Positions 35,271 to 45,721 are shown, counted from the stretch's first letter. The stretch is DNA of 64,000 nt from Pseudomonas silvicola (GCF_026651855.1 NZ_CP093280.1:1962001-2026000), one strand, 5' to 3'. Notes: generated from the letters alone by a model not told the origin. Numbers and translations: made by a program.

Positions 35271-35644
35271 GGCTGCTGGTAGCTGTCGATGACTTCCTGG
35301 GCCGCCCGGAAGGCATCGATGGCCGCCGGTACGCCGGCGTACACCGCGCAGTGCAGCAACGCCTCGCGAATCTCATCTACCGTGCAGCCATTGTTCAAGG
35401 CGCCACGCACGTGGCCCTTGAGCTCTTGCGGGCACTTGAGCGCGGTCAGCGCGGCCAGGGTGATCAGGCTGCGGGTTTTCAGTTCCAGGCCGCCACGGTT
35501 CCATACGCCACCCCAGGCGTGTTCGTTGACGAAGTCCTGCAGTGGCTGGGTGAACTCGGTGGCATTGCCCAGGGCGCGGTCGACGAAGGCGTCGCCCATG
35601 ACCTGGCGGCGCATCTGGACGCCTGATTTGTTGTTGTCGGACAT
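35267..35644 (-). CDS. Carboxymuconolactone decarboxylase-family protein (PcaC-like)
   Basis: A 125-residue small all-helical protein of the CMD family. VQMRRQVMGDAFVDRAL and HAWGGVWNRGGLELKTRSLITLAALTAL, with NNGCTVDEIREALLHCAVYAGVPAAIDAF, closely follow PcaC. PcaC decarboxylates 4-carboxymuconolactone in the protocatechuate branch, but no pca genes are nearby. This may be a paralogue with another role; there is no CxxC pair of the AhpD-type. The ATG at 35644 has GAGGAGAAG upstream. Confidence 0.85.
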   Translation of the reverse strand: MSDNNKSGVQMRRQVMGDAFVDRALGNATEFTQPLQDFVNEHAWGGVWNRGGLELKTRSLITLAALTALKCPQELKGHVRGALNNGCTVDEIREALLHCAVYAGVPAAIDAFRAAQEVIDSYQQP

Positions 35645-35658
35645 CGGCTTCTCCTCTC

Positions 35659-36744
35659 TCAATGTTGCCGACGCCAGGCGTGCAGCGTGCTGAGCAGCAC
35701 GAACAGCGCCAGCACCGGCAGGACGTAAAACAGCATCAGGTGTTCCAGCCGCCCGGCCAGGGCCATGCCGGTGGTGAAGGTGATGACGTGCAGGCCATAG
35801 GCGGTAAACAGCCCCAGCAGCACCAGGCCTTCGGCGCGGGTGATGCGGTAGCCGGAGTAGAACAGCGGCAGGCACAGCACGGCGACGCCAAGCATCACCG
35901 GCAGGTCAAAAGCCAGGGCATTGGGCGATACCGACAAGGGGGCAGGGGCGACGACGGCGGTCAGGCCCAGCACGCCCAGCAGGTTGAACAGGTTGCTGCC
36001 CACCACGTTGCCGACGGCGATTTCCCGTTCGCCACGGATGGCCGCGATCAGTGACGTCGCCAGTTCAGGCAGGGAGGTGCACACGGCGACGATGGTCAGG
36101 CCGATGATGCGGTCGGAGAACCCGTAGTCGGTGGCCAGTTCCACCGCCGCGTCGAGAATCAGGTGGCCCGCCCAGATGAGCAGCCCCAGGCCGGCGGCGG
36201 CCAGCAGCACGGTACTCAACCAGGGCGCGCGGCCTGGCCGCGGCGCGGCGTGGGCACGCCCATGGGGGCGGCCGTGGTACCGCGACTGGCGCACCAGCAG
36301 GTAGCAGTAACCGACCAGGCCGGCCAGCAGAACCGCGCCTTCGAGCCGGCCGATGGTCTGGTTCAGGGCCAGGGCGTAGACCAGGGCGCTGGCGGCGATC
36401 ATCAGGGGGATGTCCAGGCGTACCAGTTGCCGCGATACGCGCAGGGGGATGATCAGCGCGCACAGGCCCAGGGTCACCAGCACATTGAAGATGTTGCTGC
36501 CGAACACGCTGCCCACGGCAATGTCGGGCGCAGCGTTGAAGGCCGCTTGCAGGCTGACCGCCATCTGCGGCGCGCTGCTGCCCAGGGCGACCACGCTCAG
36601 GCCGATGATCAACGGCCGCACATGGAAGCTGGCGGCCAGGCGCACGGCGGCGCGCACCATCAGTTCGGCGCCCAGCAGAAGCAGTACCAGGCCTGCGCCC
36701 AGTTGCAGCAGGCTGAAGGTGGTGAGGGAATCCAGGTCGAAAAT
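35659..36744 (-). CDS. Calcium/sodium antiporter (YrbG-like), apparent ATT start
   Basis: A CaCA-family exchanger of about 361 residues with two inverted alpha-repeats: GSSAPQMAVSLQAAF and TSLPELATSLIAAIRG, each followed by VGS/GN-x-x-GSN-L/I-FN. The first ATG (36660) would cut off half of the first helix. The frame runs on upstream through FSLLQLGAGLVLLLLGAEL and reaches ATT at 36744, 8 nt after GGAG and just after an in-frame stop; no ATG, GTG or TTG lies between. Repeat 1 has Gln where Glu usually coordinates Ca2+, while repeat 2 keeps Glu. The gene starts 14 nt before the PcaC-like gene on the same strand. Confidence 0.8.
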   Translation of the reverse strand: MFDLDSLTTFSLLQLGAGLVLLLLGAELMVRAAVRLAASFHVRPLIIGLSVVALGSSAPQMAVSLQAAFNAAPDIAVGSVFGSNIFNVLVTLGLCALIIPLRVSRQLVRLDIPLMIAASALVYALALNQTIGRLEGAVLLAGLVGYCYLLVRQSRYHGRPHGRAHAAPRPGRAPWLSTVLLAAAGLGLLIWAGHLILDAAVELATDYGFSDRIIGLTIVAVCTSLPELATSLIAAIRGEREIAVGNVVGSNLFNLLGVLGLTAVVAPAPLSVSPNALAFDLPVMLGVAVLCLPLFYSGYRITRAEGLVLLGLFTAYGLHVITFTTGMALAGRLEHLMLFYVLPVLALFVLLSTLHAWRRQH

Positions 36745-36768
36745 GGGGAAGGCTCCGCAAATAAGGAA

Positions 36769-37140
36769 TCAGTCGCTCAGACTTTGTACCCGCACTCGCG
36801 CGCTTCCGCTACCGATCATACCCAACTGCTCTGCCGCTTCATGTGACACGTCGATCAAGCGCCCACGGGTATGGGGCCCGCGGTCATTGATGCGCACCGC
36901 TACCTTGCGGCCGTTGCCGAGGTTGGTCACCAGTACGCGAGTGCCGAAGGGGAGTTGGCGGTGGGCGGCGGTCAGGGCATGTTGGTCGAAACGCTCGCCG
37001 CTCGCGGTGCGCTTGCCTTGATGCTGGGCGCCGTAGTAGGTGGCCATCCCGGTTTCATCGTAACCGCGCGGGTCGATGATGTGGTTGGCGCAGCCGGCGA
37101 GGAGGGTGAGCAACAGCAGGGGGAAGGCCAGGCGCAGCAT
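36769..37140 (-). CDS. RlpA-like septal ring lytic transglycosylase lipoprotein (short form)
   Basis: A 123-residue lipoprotein: signal peptide with lipobox LLAGC (Cys17), then a double-psi beta-barrel with MATYYGAQHQGKRTASGERF, FGTRVLVTNLGNGRKVAVRINDRGP and GRLIDVSHEAAEQLG. Full RlpA also has a C-terminal SPOR domain, which is absent here, so this short form cannot bind denuded septal glycan by that route. It is a stand-alone paralogue of rlpA, in the outer membrane by inference, upstream of the antiporter gene. Confidence 0.87.
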   Translation of the reverse strand: MLRLAFPLLLLTLLAGCANHIIDPRGYDETGMATYYGAQHQGKRTASGERFDQHALTAAHRQLPFGTRVLVTNLGNGRKVAVRINDRGPHTRGRLIDVSHEAAEQLGMIGSGSARVRVQSLSD

Positions 37141-37250
37141 GCAGCGGTCTCCATGTCGTCCAACGCTGCTCCAGCCTTGCCATCGCCCTGTGGAACCGGG
37201 CGAAGCTCGGTCCCGCAGGGGATGGGTGAGGCGCGGAGCCGTGGGGCGGG

Positions 37251-38696
37251 TCAGCCTTCGAGCTTGCTCTTGAGCAGTTCGTTCACCTGTTGCGGGTTGG
37301 CCTTGCCCTTGGAGGCTTTCATGGCCTGGCCCACGAAGAAGCCGAACATCTTGCCGCGCTTGGCTTCGTCGGCGGCGCGGTATTGTTCGACCTGTTCGGC
37401 GTTGGCCGCCAGCACTTCGTCCAGTACCTTCTCGATGGCGCCGCTGTCGGTCACCTGCTTCAAGCCGCGGGCTTCGATGATTTCGTCAGCACTGCCTTCG
37501 CCATTGGCCATGGCTTCAAAGACCATCTTGGCGATCTTGCCGCTGATGGTATTGTCCTTGATGCGCAGCAGCATGCCGCCCAGTTGCTCGGCGCTGACTG
37601 GCGACTGCTCGATTTCAACGCCCAGTTTGTTCAGCAGGCTGCCCAGTTCCACCATGGTCCAGTTGGCGGCGAGTTTGGCGTCGCCGCTGATGCCCACCAC
37701 TTTCTCGAAATAGTCCGCCTGTTCGCGGCTGGAAGCCAATACGCTGGCGTCGTAGGCCGACAGGCCGAACTGGCTCTGGAAGCGCTCGCGCTTGGCCGGT
37801 GGCAGCTCGGGCAGGGTAGCGCGCACGGTGTCCAGGAACGCATCCTCGATCACCACGGGCAGCAGGTCCGGGTCGGGGAAGTAACGGTAGTCGTTGGCTT
37901 CCTCCTTGCTGCGCATGGCGCGGGTTTCGTTGGTGTTCGGGTCATACAGGCGGGTCTGCTGGATGACCTTGCCACCGTCCTCGATCAGTTCGATCTGGCG
38001 CGCGATTTCGCTGTTGATGGCCTTCTCGATGAAGCGGAACGAGTTGACGTTCTTGATCTCGCAGCGGGTGCCGAACTCGACCTGGCCCTTGGGGCGGATC
38101 GACACGTTGCAGTCGCAACGCAGGCTGCCTTCGGCCATGTTGCCGTCGCAGATGCCCAGGTAGCGCACCAGGGCGTGCATGGCCTTGACGTAGGCCACGG
38201 CTTCCTTGGCGCTGCGCATGTCCGGCTCGGAGACGATTTCCAGCAACGGCGTGCCGGCCCGGTTCAGGTCAACGCCGGTCAGGCCGTTGAAGTCTTCGTG
38301 CAGGCTTTTGCCGGCGTCCTCTTCCAGGTGCGCGCGGGTCACGCCGATGCGCTTGACAGTGCCGTCTTCCAGGGTGATGTCCAGGTGGCCCTTGCCGACG
38401 ATCGGCAGTTCCATCTGGCTGATCTGGTAACCCTTGGGCAGGTCGGGGTAGAAGTAGTTCTTGCGGGCGAACACATTGTGCTGGCCGATCTCGGCGTCGA
38501 TGGCCAGGCCGAACTTGACCGCCATGTGCACCGCTTCCTGATTCAGCACCGGCAGCACACCGGGCATGCCCAGGTCTACCAGGCTGGCCTGGGTGTTGGG
38601 CTCGGAGCCGAACGTGGTGGAACTGCCGGAGAAAATCTTCGACTGGGTGGTGAGCTGGGTGTGAATCTCCAGCCCGATGACGACTTCCCATTGCAT
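37251..38696 (-). CDS. gatB: Asp/Glu-tRNA amidotransferase subunit B
   Basis: The tRNA-binding and kinase subunit of GatCAB, which converts Asp-tRNA(Asn) and Glu-tRNA(Gln) to the amide forms. The 481-residue product begins [15 protein letters not shown] and contains [16 protein letters not shown] and [12 protein letters not shown], all family constants, and ends in the YqeY-type tail ([15 protein letters not shown]). A GGAG site precedes the start. It is 12 nt after gatA and the last gene of gatCAB. Confidence 0.98.
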   Translation of the reverse strand: MQWEVVIGLEIHTQLTTQSKIFSGSSTTFGSEPNTQASLVDLGMPGVLPVLNQEAVHMAVKFGLAIDAEIGQHNVFARKNYFYPDLPKGYQISQMELPIVGKGHLDITLEDGTVKRIGVTRAHLEEDAGKSLHEDFNGLTGVDLNRAGTPLLEIVSEPDMRSAKEAVAYVKAMHALVRYLGICDGNMAEGSLRCDCNVSIRPKGQVEFGTRCEIKNVNSFRFIEKAINSEIARQIELIEDGGKVIQQTRLYDPNTNETRAMRSKEEANDYRYFPDPDLLPVVIEDAFLDTVRATLPELPPAKRERFQSQFGLSAYDASVLASSREQADYFEKVVGISGDAKLAANWTMVELGSLLNKLGVEIEQSPVSAEQLGGMLLRIKDNTISGKIAKMVFEAMANGEGSADEIIEARGLKQVTDSGAIEKVLDEVLAANAEQVEQYRAADEAKRGKMFGFFVGQAMKASKGKANPQQVNELLKSKLEG

Positions 38697-38708
38697 ACGG
38701 TTTTCTCC

Positions 38709-40160
38709 TTAGAAGCCTTCGGGCGAACGTGTGTGCCAGTCAGTCGCCTGCTGGTACTGGTGCGCGACGTTGAGCAGGCGGCCTTCCTGGAAATACGGCG
38801 CCAGCAGTTGCACGCCCACCGGCAAGCCGTCGACGAAGCCCGCGGGCATGGACAGCCCTGGCAACCCGGCCAGGTTGGCGGTGATGGTGTAAACGTCTTC
38901 CAGGTACTCGGCGACCGGATCGGCGTTCTTGGCGCCGATCTTCCAGGCCGGGTTCGGCGTGGTCGGGCCCAGGATGACGTCGACGTCGTGGAACGCGGCC
39001 ATGAAGTCGTTCTTGATCAGGCGGCGGATCTTCTGCGCCTGCAGGTAGTAGGCGTCGTAGTAACCGGCCGACAGGGCGTAGGCGCCGACCATGATCCGGC
39101 GCTGCACTTCAATGCCGAAGCCTTCGCCGCGAGAGCGCTTGTACAGGTCGGTAAGGTCGGCCGGGTTCTCGCAGCGGTAGCCGAAGCGCACGCCATCGAA
39201 ACGCGACAGGTTGGAGGACGCTTCGGCCGGGGCGATCACGTAGTACGCCGGGATGGCGTGCTGCATGTTCGGCAGGCTGATTTCCTTGACCGTGGCGCCC
39301 AGTTTTTCCAGTTCCTTGACCGCTTGCTGGATCAGGTCGGCGATGCGCGGGTCCAGGCCCGCTCCGAAGTATTCCTTCGGCAGGCCGATGCGCAGGCCTT
39401 GCAGCGAGCCATTCAGGCTGGCGCTGTAGTCCGGGACGGGCTCGTCGATGCTGGTGGAATCCTGCGGGTCGAAACCGGCCATGCCTTGCAGCAGCAGGGC
39501 GCAGTCTTCAGCCGTGCGGGCGAAGGTACCGGCCTGGTCGAGGCTGGAGGCGTAAGCGATCATGCCCCAGCGCGAAACGCGACCGTACGTCGGTTTCAGG
39601 CCGGTCAGGTTGGTAAAAGCTGCCGGTTGTCGGATAGAGCCACCGGTGTCGGTACCTGTCGCAACTGGCAGCAGGCGAGCTGCCACCGCGGCAGCCGAAC
39701 CACCCGACGAACCACCCGGTACGTGGGCCAGGTTCCACGGGTTCTTCACCGCGCCGTAGAAGCTGCTTTCGTTGCCCGAGCCCATGGCGAACTCGTCCAT
39801 GTTGGTCTTGCCCAGGCTGACCGCACCGGCCTTGGCCAGGCGCGACACCACGGTGGCGTCGTAGGGGGCGGTGAAGTTGTCGAGCATCCTGGAGGCGCAG
39901 CTGGTGCGCACGCCCTGGGTGCAGAACAGGTCCTTGTGGGCCAGCGGCGCGCCCAGCAGGGCACCGGTTTCACCAGCGGCGCGACGGGCGTCGGCGGCCT
40001 GGGCCTGGGCGATGGCCAGCTCCGGGGTGACGGTGATGAAGCTGTTGAGCTGCGGGTCCAGCTGGGCGATGCGCGCCAGCAGGGAGCGGGTCAGCTCTTC
40101 GGAAGAAAACTTCTTGTCGGCGAGTCCGCGGGCGATCTCGGCCAGAGTCATTTGATGCAT
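38709..40160 (-). CDS. gatA: Asp/Glu-tRNA amidotransferase subunit A
   Basis: Amidase subunit of GatCAB that releases ammonia from glutamine or asparagine. The 483-residue product has the Ser-cisSer-Lys triad: Lys76 (LAHKD), Ser151 (GGSSGGS) and Ser175 (DTGGS). The spacings (75 and 24) equal those of the S. aureus enzyme (79, 154, 178). It lies 18 nt after gatC and 12 nt before gatB. Confidence 0.98.
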   Translation of the reverse strand: MHQMTLAEIARGLADKKFSSEELTRSLLARIAQLDPQLNSFITVTPELAIAQAQAADARRAAGETGALLGAPLAHKDLFCTQGVRTSCASRMLDNFTAPYDATVVSRLAKAGAVSLGKTNMDEFAMGSGNESSFYGAVKNPWNLAHVPGGSSGGSAAAVAARLLPVATGTDTGGSIRQPAAFTNLTGLKPTYGRVSRWGMIAYASSLDQAGTFARTAEDCALLLQGMAGFDPQDSTSIDEPVPDYSASLNGSLQGLRIGLPKEYFGAGLDPRIADLIQQAVKELEKLGATVKEISLPNMQHAIPAYYVIAPAEASSNLSRFDGVRFGYRCENPADLTDLYKRSRGEGFGIEVQRRIMVGAYALSAGYYDAYYLQAQKIRRLIKNDFMAAFHDVDVILGPTTPNPAWKIGAKNADPVAEYLEDVYTITANLAGLPGLSMPAGFVDGLPVGVQLLAPYFQEGRLLNVAHQYQQATDWHTRSPEGF

Positions 40161-40178
40161 GGCAGGCTCTTTTCCCTT

Positions 40179-40466
40179 TTAGTCGATGACTTTCGGAACC
40201 AGGTACAGGCCGTTCTCGACCGCAGGCGCGATGGCCTGGTAGGCCTCGCGGTGGTTGCTTTCGGTGACCTGGTCGGCGCGCAGGCGCTGACTGGCTTCCA
40301 GCGGGTGGGCCAGGGGCTCGATGCCGCTGGTGTCGACCGCCTGCATCTGGTCGACCAGACCCAGGATACTGTTGAGTGCATCGGTGGTGCGTGGCAGATC
40401 GGCTTCATTCAGGCCCAGGCGGGCCAGATGAGCGATTTTTTCCACGTCGGAGCGATCAAGCGCCAT
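40179..40466 (-). CDS. gatC: Asp/Glu-tRNA amidotransferase subunit C
   Basis: A 95-residue stabilising subunit that wraps between GatA and GatB. It begins [19 protein letters not shown] and ends with LREASxx-type segment [14 protein letters not shown], as expected. The frame is open upstream but the conserved start is the ATG at 40466 with GGAG upstream. It is the first gene of gatCAB and diverges from mreB. Confidence 0.97.
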   Translation of the reverse strand: MALDRSDVEKIAHLARLGLNEADLPRTTDALNSILGLVDQMQAVDTSGIEPLAHPLEASQRLRADQVTESNHREAYQAIAPAVENGLYLVPKVID

Positions 40467-40516
40467 GGGTATCTCCAGTGGAAAACAGCACGGAAACGGA
40501 TCAACTGCCGGCCCGT

Positions 40517-40544
40517 GTGTTAGATTGTCGGAACAGAACGCCAA
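40517..40544 (-). promoter_or_regulatory. Possible gatCAB promoter
   Basis: On the minus strand TTGGCG (40544-40539) and TAACAC (40522-40517) are separated by 16 bases, about 50 nt before gatC. The -10 is weak, so this is tentative. Confidence 0.3.
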
Positions 40545-40676
40545 TTCTACGGTCATATGGCCGCGATTGAGTGAGGGCCTGCTCGGAAAAACAGCCAATT
40601 TAACATATTGGCGCCTTGCCCAAAATCCCCGCCGTTGTTAGAGTTTGCCGCACTTTTTTACCCACGCGTTGCCTAG

Positions 40677-41726
<1,050 letters not shown>

Positions 41727-41881
41727 ACTTCGCTGGCGGCAACCACGGGGCCCGGTCTACAGTTTGCGCTGCCGACCTCGGGCCTGCGCCTGTCGTTGGC
41801 GCATTTTCTGTCAATCTGCATCCGGGCCGGTTTGAAGCCGTATGAATGAGCCAATGAACATCAGCCTGGGAGGAGCGGCTT

Positions 41882-42964
41882 ATTAAACCGCTTTTCTCCA
41901 AGGGTCCCTCGCTGGGCGTGCGCCTGCTGGTGCTGGTCGTGCTGTCGATCTCCCTGATGGTGGTCGATGCGCGGTTCACGCTGCTGCAGCCAGTGCGCAG
42001 CCAGATGTCGCTGGTACTCATGCAGTCGTACTGGATCACCGACCTGCCTCAACGCCTGTATCAGGGTGTGGCCAGCCAGTTCGGCAGCCGCACCGAGCTC
42101 GTGGCCGAGAACGAAAAACTCAAGACCGAAGCCTTGCTGCTGCAAGGGCGCCTGCAGAAGCTGGCGGCCCTGACCGAGCAGAACGTGCGCCTGCGCGAGT
42201 TGCTCAACTCCTCGGCGCTGGTGAACGAGAAGGTGGAAGTGGCCGAACTGATCGGCATGGACCCCAACCCGTTCACCCAGCGCATCCTGATCAACAAGGG
42301 TGAGCGCGACGGGGTATTCCTGGGCCAGCCCGTCCTCGATGCCCGCGGCCTGATGGGGCAGGTGGTGGAGTTGATGCCGTACACCTCGCGGGTGTTGCTG
42401 CTGACCGACTCCACCCACAGCATTCCGGTGCAGGTGAACCGCAACGGCCTGCGCGCCATCGCCAGCGGCACCGGTAACCCGGAACGCCTGGAGCTGCGCC
42501 ATGTCGCGGATACCGCCGATATCAAGGAAGGCGACCTGCTGGTCAGCTCTGGCCTGGGGCAGCGTTTCCCGGCGGGTTACCCGGTGGCCACGGTGAAGGA
42601 GGTCATCCATGACTCCGGGCAGCCATTCGCCATCGTCCGCGCCGTGCCCACGGCTGCCCTGAACCGCAGCCGCTACCTGTTGCTGGTGTTCTCCGACAGC
42701 CGCTCGCCCGAGCAGCGTGCCACCGAAGCCGCGCAAGCCCAGGAAGCCGCCGATCATCAGGGCCAGGTTGCCCCTGGCACGCCGGCCCCGGCCTTACCCC
42801 CTGCGGCCGCCACGCCGGCTGGCGCATCGGCCACCCCGGCCGCCCCGGCCAACGGCCATTCGGCCCCCGCCGCCAATAGCCACACGCCCGCCACGCCGAC
42901 CGCGGCGGCGCCTGCCACCGCACCGGCCAAGCCTGCCCACGGCACCTCGCGGGAGAGACACTGA
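41882..42964 (+). CDS. mreC: Rod-shape protein MreC, apparent ATT start codon
   Basis: Bitopic periplasmic scaffold of the elongasome, about 360 residues. One N-terminal helix (about 12-30), a coiled coil (RTELVAENEKLKTEALLLQGRLQKLAALTEQN), then the beta domain with VIHDSGQPFAIVRAVPTAALNRSRYLLL, and an Ala/Pro-rich tail. The first codon at 41882 is ATT: it is 6 nt after AGGAG and the following KPLFSKGPSLGVRLL aligns with the E. coli start MKPIFSRGPSLQIRL, so ATT sits at the Met position. The only ordinary alternative, GTG at 41918, has no good ribosome site and removes conserved residues. Stop overlaps mreD start. Confidence 0.92.
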   Translation: MKPLFSKGPSLGVRLLVLVVLSISLMVVDARFTLLQPVRSQMSLVLMQSYWITDLPQRLYQGVASQFGSRTELVAENEKLKTEALLLQGRLQKLAALTEQNVRLRELLNSSALVNEKVEVAELIGMDPNPFTQRILINKGERDGVFLGQPVLDARGLMGQVVELMPYTSRVLLLTDSTHSIPVQVNRNGLRAIASGTGNPERLELRHVADTADIKEGDLLVSSGLGQRFPAGYPVATVKEVIHDSGQPFAIVRAVPTAALNRSRYLLLVFSDSRSPEQRATEAAQAQEAADHQGQVAPGTPAPALPPAAATPAGASATPAAPANGHSAPAANSHTPATPTAAAPATAPAKPAHGTSRERH

Positions 42965-43455
42965 TGGTCAACAGCACGCGGCCGCGCAACGGCTGGTTCG
43001 TCTGGTTCACCTTTGTCCTTGGCCTGCTGCTGAGCGTTTCGCCGCTGCCGCAGTTCATGGAAATCCTGCGCCCCCTGTGGCTGGCCTTGCTGGTGACCTT
43101 CTGGACCATGGCGCTGCCACACAGGATCGGCATGACCACGGCGTTCGTGCTTGGCCTGGCCGAGGATGTGCTATACGGCACCTACCTGGGCCAGAACGCG
43201 ATGATCCTGACCTTGATCAGTTTCCTGATCCTGTCTCTCCTGCAGCGCATGCGCACCTTCCATGTGTGGCAGCAGAGCCTGGTCATCCTGGTGGTGTTCG
43301 GCCTGGGCCAGTTGGCCCAGCTGTGGCTCAGCGCCCTGACCGGCAACCGCCAGCCAACCCTGGCGCTGCTGCTGCCAGCCTTGATGAGCGCCTTGCTGTG
43401 GCCGTGGGTCAGCTTTGCCCTGCGAGGCCTGCGCCGCCGCCTGGGCATCAACTGA
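42964..43455 (+). CDS. mreD: Rod-shape protein MreD
   Basis: A 163-residue inner-membrane protein with five or six helices that completes the MreBCD complex. The features GMTTAFVLGLAEDVLYGTYLGQNA and the C-terminal LWPWVSFALRGLRRRLGI are typical of MreD. ATG overlaps the last base of the mreC stop (TGATG), so translation is coupled. It is followed after 51 nt by maf. Confidence 0.96.
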   Translation: MVNSTRPRNGWFVWFTFVLGLLLSVSPLPQFMEILRPLWLALLVTFWTMALPHRIGMTTAFVLGLAEDVLYGTYLGQNAMILTLISFLILSLLQRMRTFHVWQQSLVILVVFGLGQLAQLWLSALTGNRQPTLALLLPALMSALLWPWVSFALRGLRRRLGIN

Positions 43456-43506
43456 GTGGGCCCGGGCACGCGCCCGGTACCCGACAACCGACAGGGAGAC
43501 GTCTTG

Positions 43507-44112
43507 ATGAATCCGCTTTACCTGGCCTCCGGCTCTCCCCGACGGCGCGAACTGCTCACCCAGATCGGTGTCGCGTTCACGCCCCTCAGCGCCTCCATCG
43601 ATGAAACCCCGTTGCCCGGTGAGCCGGCGCCAGCCTATGTCGAGCGCCTGGCGCGCGACAAGGCCCTGGCCGGGCTCGCGTTGCTGCGTGCCAGCACCGC
43701 GCACCCAAATGGCGTGGTGCTGGGGGCCGACACTGCCGTGGTGCTCGACGGTCGCATCCTTGGCAAACCCGTGGACGAAAGCGACGCCCTGGCCATGCTG
43801 GCGGCGCTGTCGGGTCGCGAGCACGAGGTGCTGACGGCCATCGCCGTGGTCGACGAGCAGCGCTGCGAAGTGCGCAGTGTCGCCAGCCGCGTGCGTTTTC
43901 GTCCCATCAGCCTCGAACAGGCACACACCTACTGGGCCAGTGGCGAACCCCGGGACAAGGCTGGCGCCTACGCCATCCAGGGCCTGGCAGCGATATTCGT
44001 CGAAAGCCTGGCGGGCAGTTATTCTGCGGTAGTAGGGCTGCCCTTGTGCGAAACCGCAGACCTGCTGGGGCATTTCGGCATACCCTGTTGGCAGAACCTG
44101 CCGGCGCGCTGA
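43507..44112 (+). CDS. maf: Maf-type nucleotide pyrophosphatase (dTTP/UTP)
   Basis: House-cleaning nucleoside triphosphate pyrophosphatase of 201 residues. [10 protein letters not shown] (8-17), [10 protein letters not shown] and [12 protein letters not shown] (with conserved Lys/Gln of the Maf fold) are present. Its place between mreD and rng is that of YhdE/Maf. The start at 43507 has GGAG 8 nt upstream; a TTG one codon earlier is an alternative. Earlier ideas that Maf inhibits septation remain separate from the enzymatic role. Confidence 0.95.
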   Translation: MNPLYLASGSPRRRELLTQIGVAFTPLSASIDETPLPGEPAPAYVERLARDKALAGLALLRASTAHPNGVVLGADTAVVLDGRILGKPVDESDALAMLAALSGREHEVLTAIAVVDEQRCEVRSVASRVRFRPISLEQAHTYWASGEPRDKAGAYAIQGLAAIFVESLAGSYSAVVGLPLCETADLLGHFGIPCWQNLPAR

Positions 44113-44199
44113 GCCGCGCTGCTCGAAGCAAGAATGGAAACGTCGACATTCACGACGAAATCCATCATTTTCGCTGACTATCCTTGACGAGACCCTGCC

Positions 44200-45657
44200 A
44201 TGAGTGAAGAGATCCTGATCAACATCACCCCGATGGAATCACGCGTGGCAGTGGTGGAAAACGGTGTGTTGCAGGAAGTGCACGTAGAGCGCACCCAGCG
44301 CCGCGGCATCGTCGGCAATATCTACAAGGGCAAGGTGGTTCGCGTGCTGCCCGGCATGCAGGCGGCGTTCGTCGACATCGGCCTTGAGCGGGCGGCGTTC
44401 ATCCACGCCTCGGAAATTTCCCTGCGCGAAGGCTCGGCGGTGGAGACCATCAGTGCCCTGGTGCACGAAGGCCAGAGCCTGGTGGTGCAGGTCACCAAGG
44501 ACCCCATCGGCTCCAAGGGCGCGCGCCTGACCACGCAGTTGTCGATCCCTTCGCGGTACCTTGTGTACATGCCGCGCACCAGCCACGTCGGCATCTCCCT
44601 GAAGATCGAAGACGAGGCCGAGCGCGACCGCTTGAAGAAAGTGGTCAGCGACTGCGTGGCCCAGGAAGGCATCAAGGAGGCAGGTGGTTTCATCCTGCGC
44701 ACCGCCGCCGAGGGCGCGGGCGCTGACGAAATCATGATGGACATCCGTTACCTGCGCCGGTTGTGGGACCAGATCGGCCTGCAGATCAAGACTGTCGGCG
44801 CGCCCACCGAGATCTACGAAGACCTGGGCCTGGCCCTGCGTACCCTGCGCGACCTGGTCAGCCCCAAGATCGAGAAGATCCGTATCGACTCCCGGGAAAC
44901 CTTCCAGAAAACCACCCAGTTCGTTGCCGAGCTGATGCCCGAGATCGCCGACCGCCTGGAGCATTACCCAGGGGAACGGCCAATCTTCGACCTGTATGGC
45001 GTGGAAGACGAGATCCAGCGCGCCCTGGACCGCAAGGTGCCGCTCAAGTCCGGCGGTTACCTGGTGGTGGACCCGGCCGAGGCCATGACCACCATCGACG
45101 TCAACACCGGCGCTTTCGTCGGCCACCGCAACCTGGAAGAGACCATCTTCAAGACCAACCTGGAAGCGGCCACCGCCATTGCCCGGCAACTGCGCCTGCG
45201 CAACATCGGCGGCATCATCATCATCGACTTCATCGACATGGAAGACGAAGAGCACCAGCGCCAGGTGCTGCGCACCCTGGAGAAACAGCTGGAGCGCGAC
45301 CACGCCAAGACCAACATCATCGGCATCACCGAGCTGGGGCTGGTGCAGATGACCCGCAAGCGTACCCGCGAGAGCCTGGAACAGGTGCTCTGCGAGCCCT
45401 GCGTGAGTTGCCAGGGGCGGGGCAAGCTGAAGACGCCGGAGACTATCTGTTACGAGATTTTCCGTGAAATTCTGCGCGAAGCCCGTGCTTACCAGGCCGA
45501 AGGCTATAGAGTGTTGGCCAACCAGCGGGTGGTCGACCGCCTTCTGGACGAAGAATCGGGCAATGTGGCCGAACTGGAGGCTTTTATCGGGCGAACCATT
45601 CGCTTTCAGGTAGAGTCCATGTACTCCCAGGAACAATACGACGTGGTGCTGCTCTGA
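44200..45657 (+). CDS. rng: Ribonuclease G
   Basis: A 485-residue endoribonuclease of the RNase E/G family that matures the 16S rRNA 5' end and degrades some mRNAs. An S1 domain (about 35-125, RGIVGNIYKGKVVRVLPGMQAAFVDIG) precedes the catalytic core with DVNTGAFVG and IDFIDMEDEEH holding the two Mg-binding aspartates, and the Zn-link CEPCVSCQGRG. There is no long C-terminal scaffold as in RNase E. It follows maf by 87 nt and precedes yhdP by 64 nt. Confidence 0.97.
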   Translation: MSEEILINITPMESRVAVVENGVLQEVHVERTQRRGIVGNIYKGKVVRVLPGMQAAFVDIGLERAAFIHASEISLREGSAVETISALVHEGQSLVVQVTKDPIGSKGARLTTQLSIPSRYLVYMPRTSHVGISLKIEDEAERDRLKKVVSDCVAQEGIKEAGGFILRTAAEGAGADEIMMDIRYLRRLWDQIGLQIKTVGAPTEIYEDLGLALRTLRDLVSPKIEKIRIDSRETFQKTTQFVAELMPEIADRLEHYPGERPIFDLYGVEDEIQRALDRKVPLKSGGYLVVDPAEAMTTIDVNTGAFVGHRNLEETIFKTNLEAATAIARQLRLRNIGGIIIIDFIDMEDEEHQRQVLRTLEKQLERDHAKTNIIGITELGLVQMTRKRTRESLEQVLCEPCVSCQGRGKLKTPETICYEIFREILREARAYQAEGYRVLANQRVVDRLLDEESGNVAELEAFIGRTIRFQVESMYSQEQYDVVLL

Positions 45658-45721
45658 TTTCGTTCACCCCCCTGTGCCTAGTGGCCACTGACCTCGCTGC
45701 CTGTGCCGGGAACCGTTGCCC

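Noticed and set aside
37290..40523. A 1077-codon open frame on the plus strand opposite gatB and gatA
   Set aside because: It is antisense to two certain core genes. Such long shadow frames are expected in high-G+C DNA with G/C third positions, and its translation is rich in V, G, H, D and Q without any domain.
41918..42964. mreC starting at GTG 41918
   Set aside because: It lacks a suitable ribosome site and would remove the conserved KPLFSKGPSLG segment that aligns with the E. coli N-terminus.
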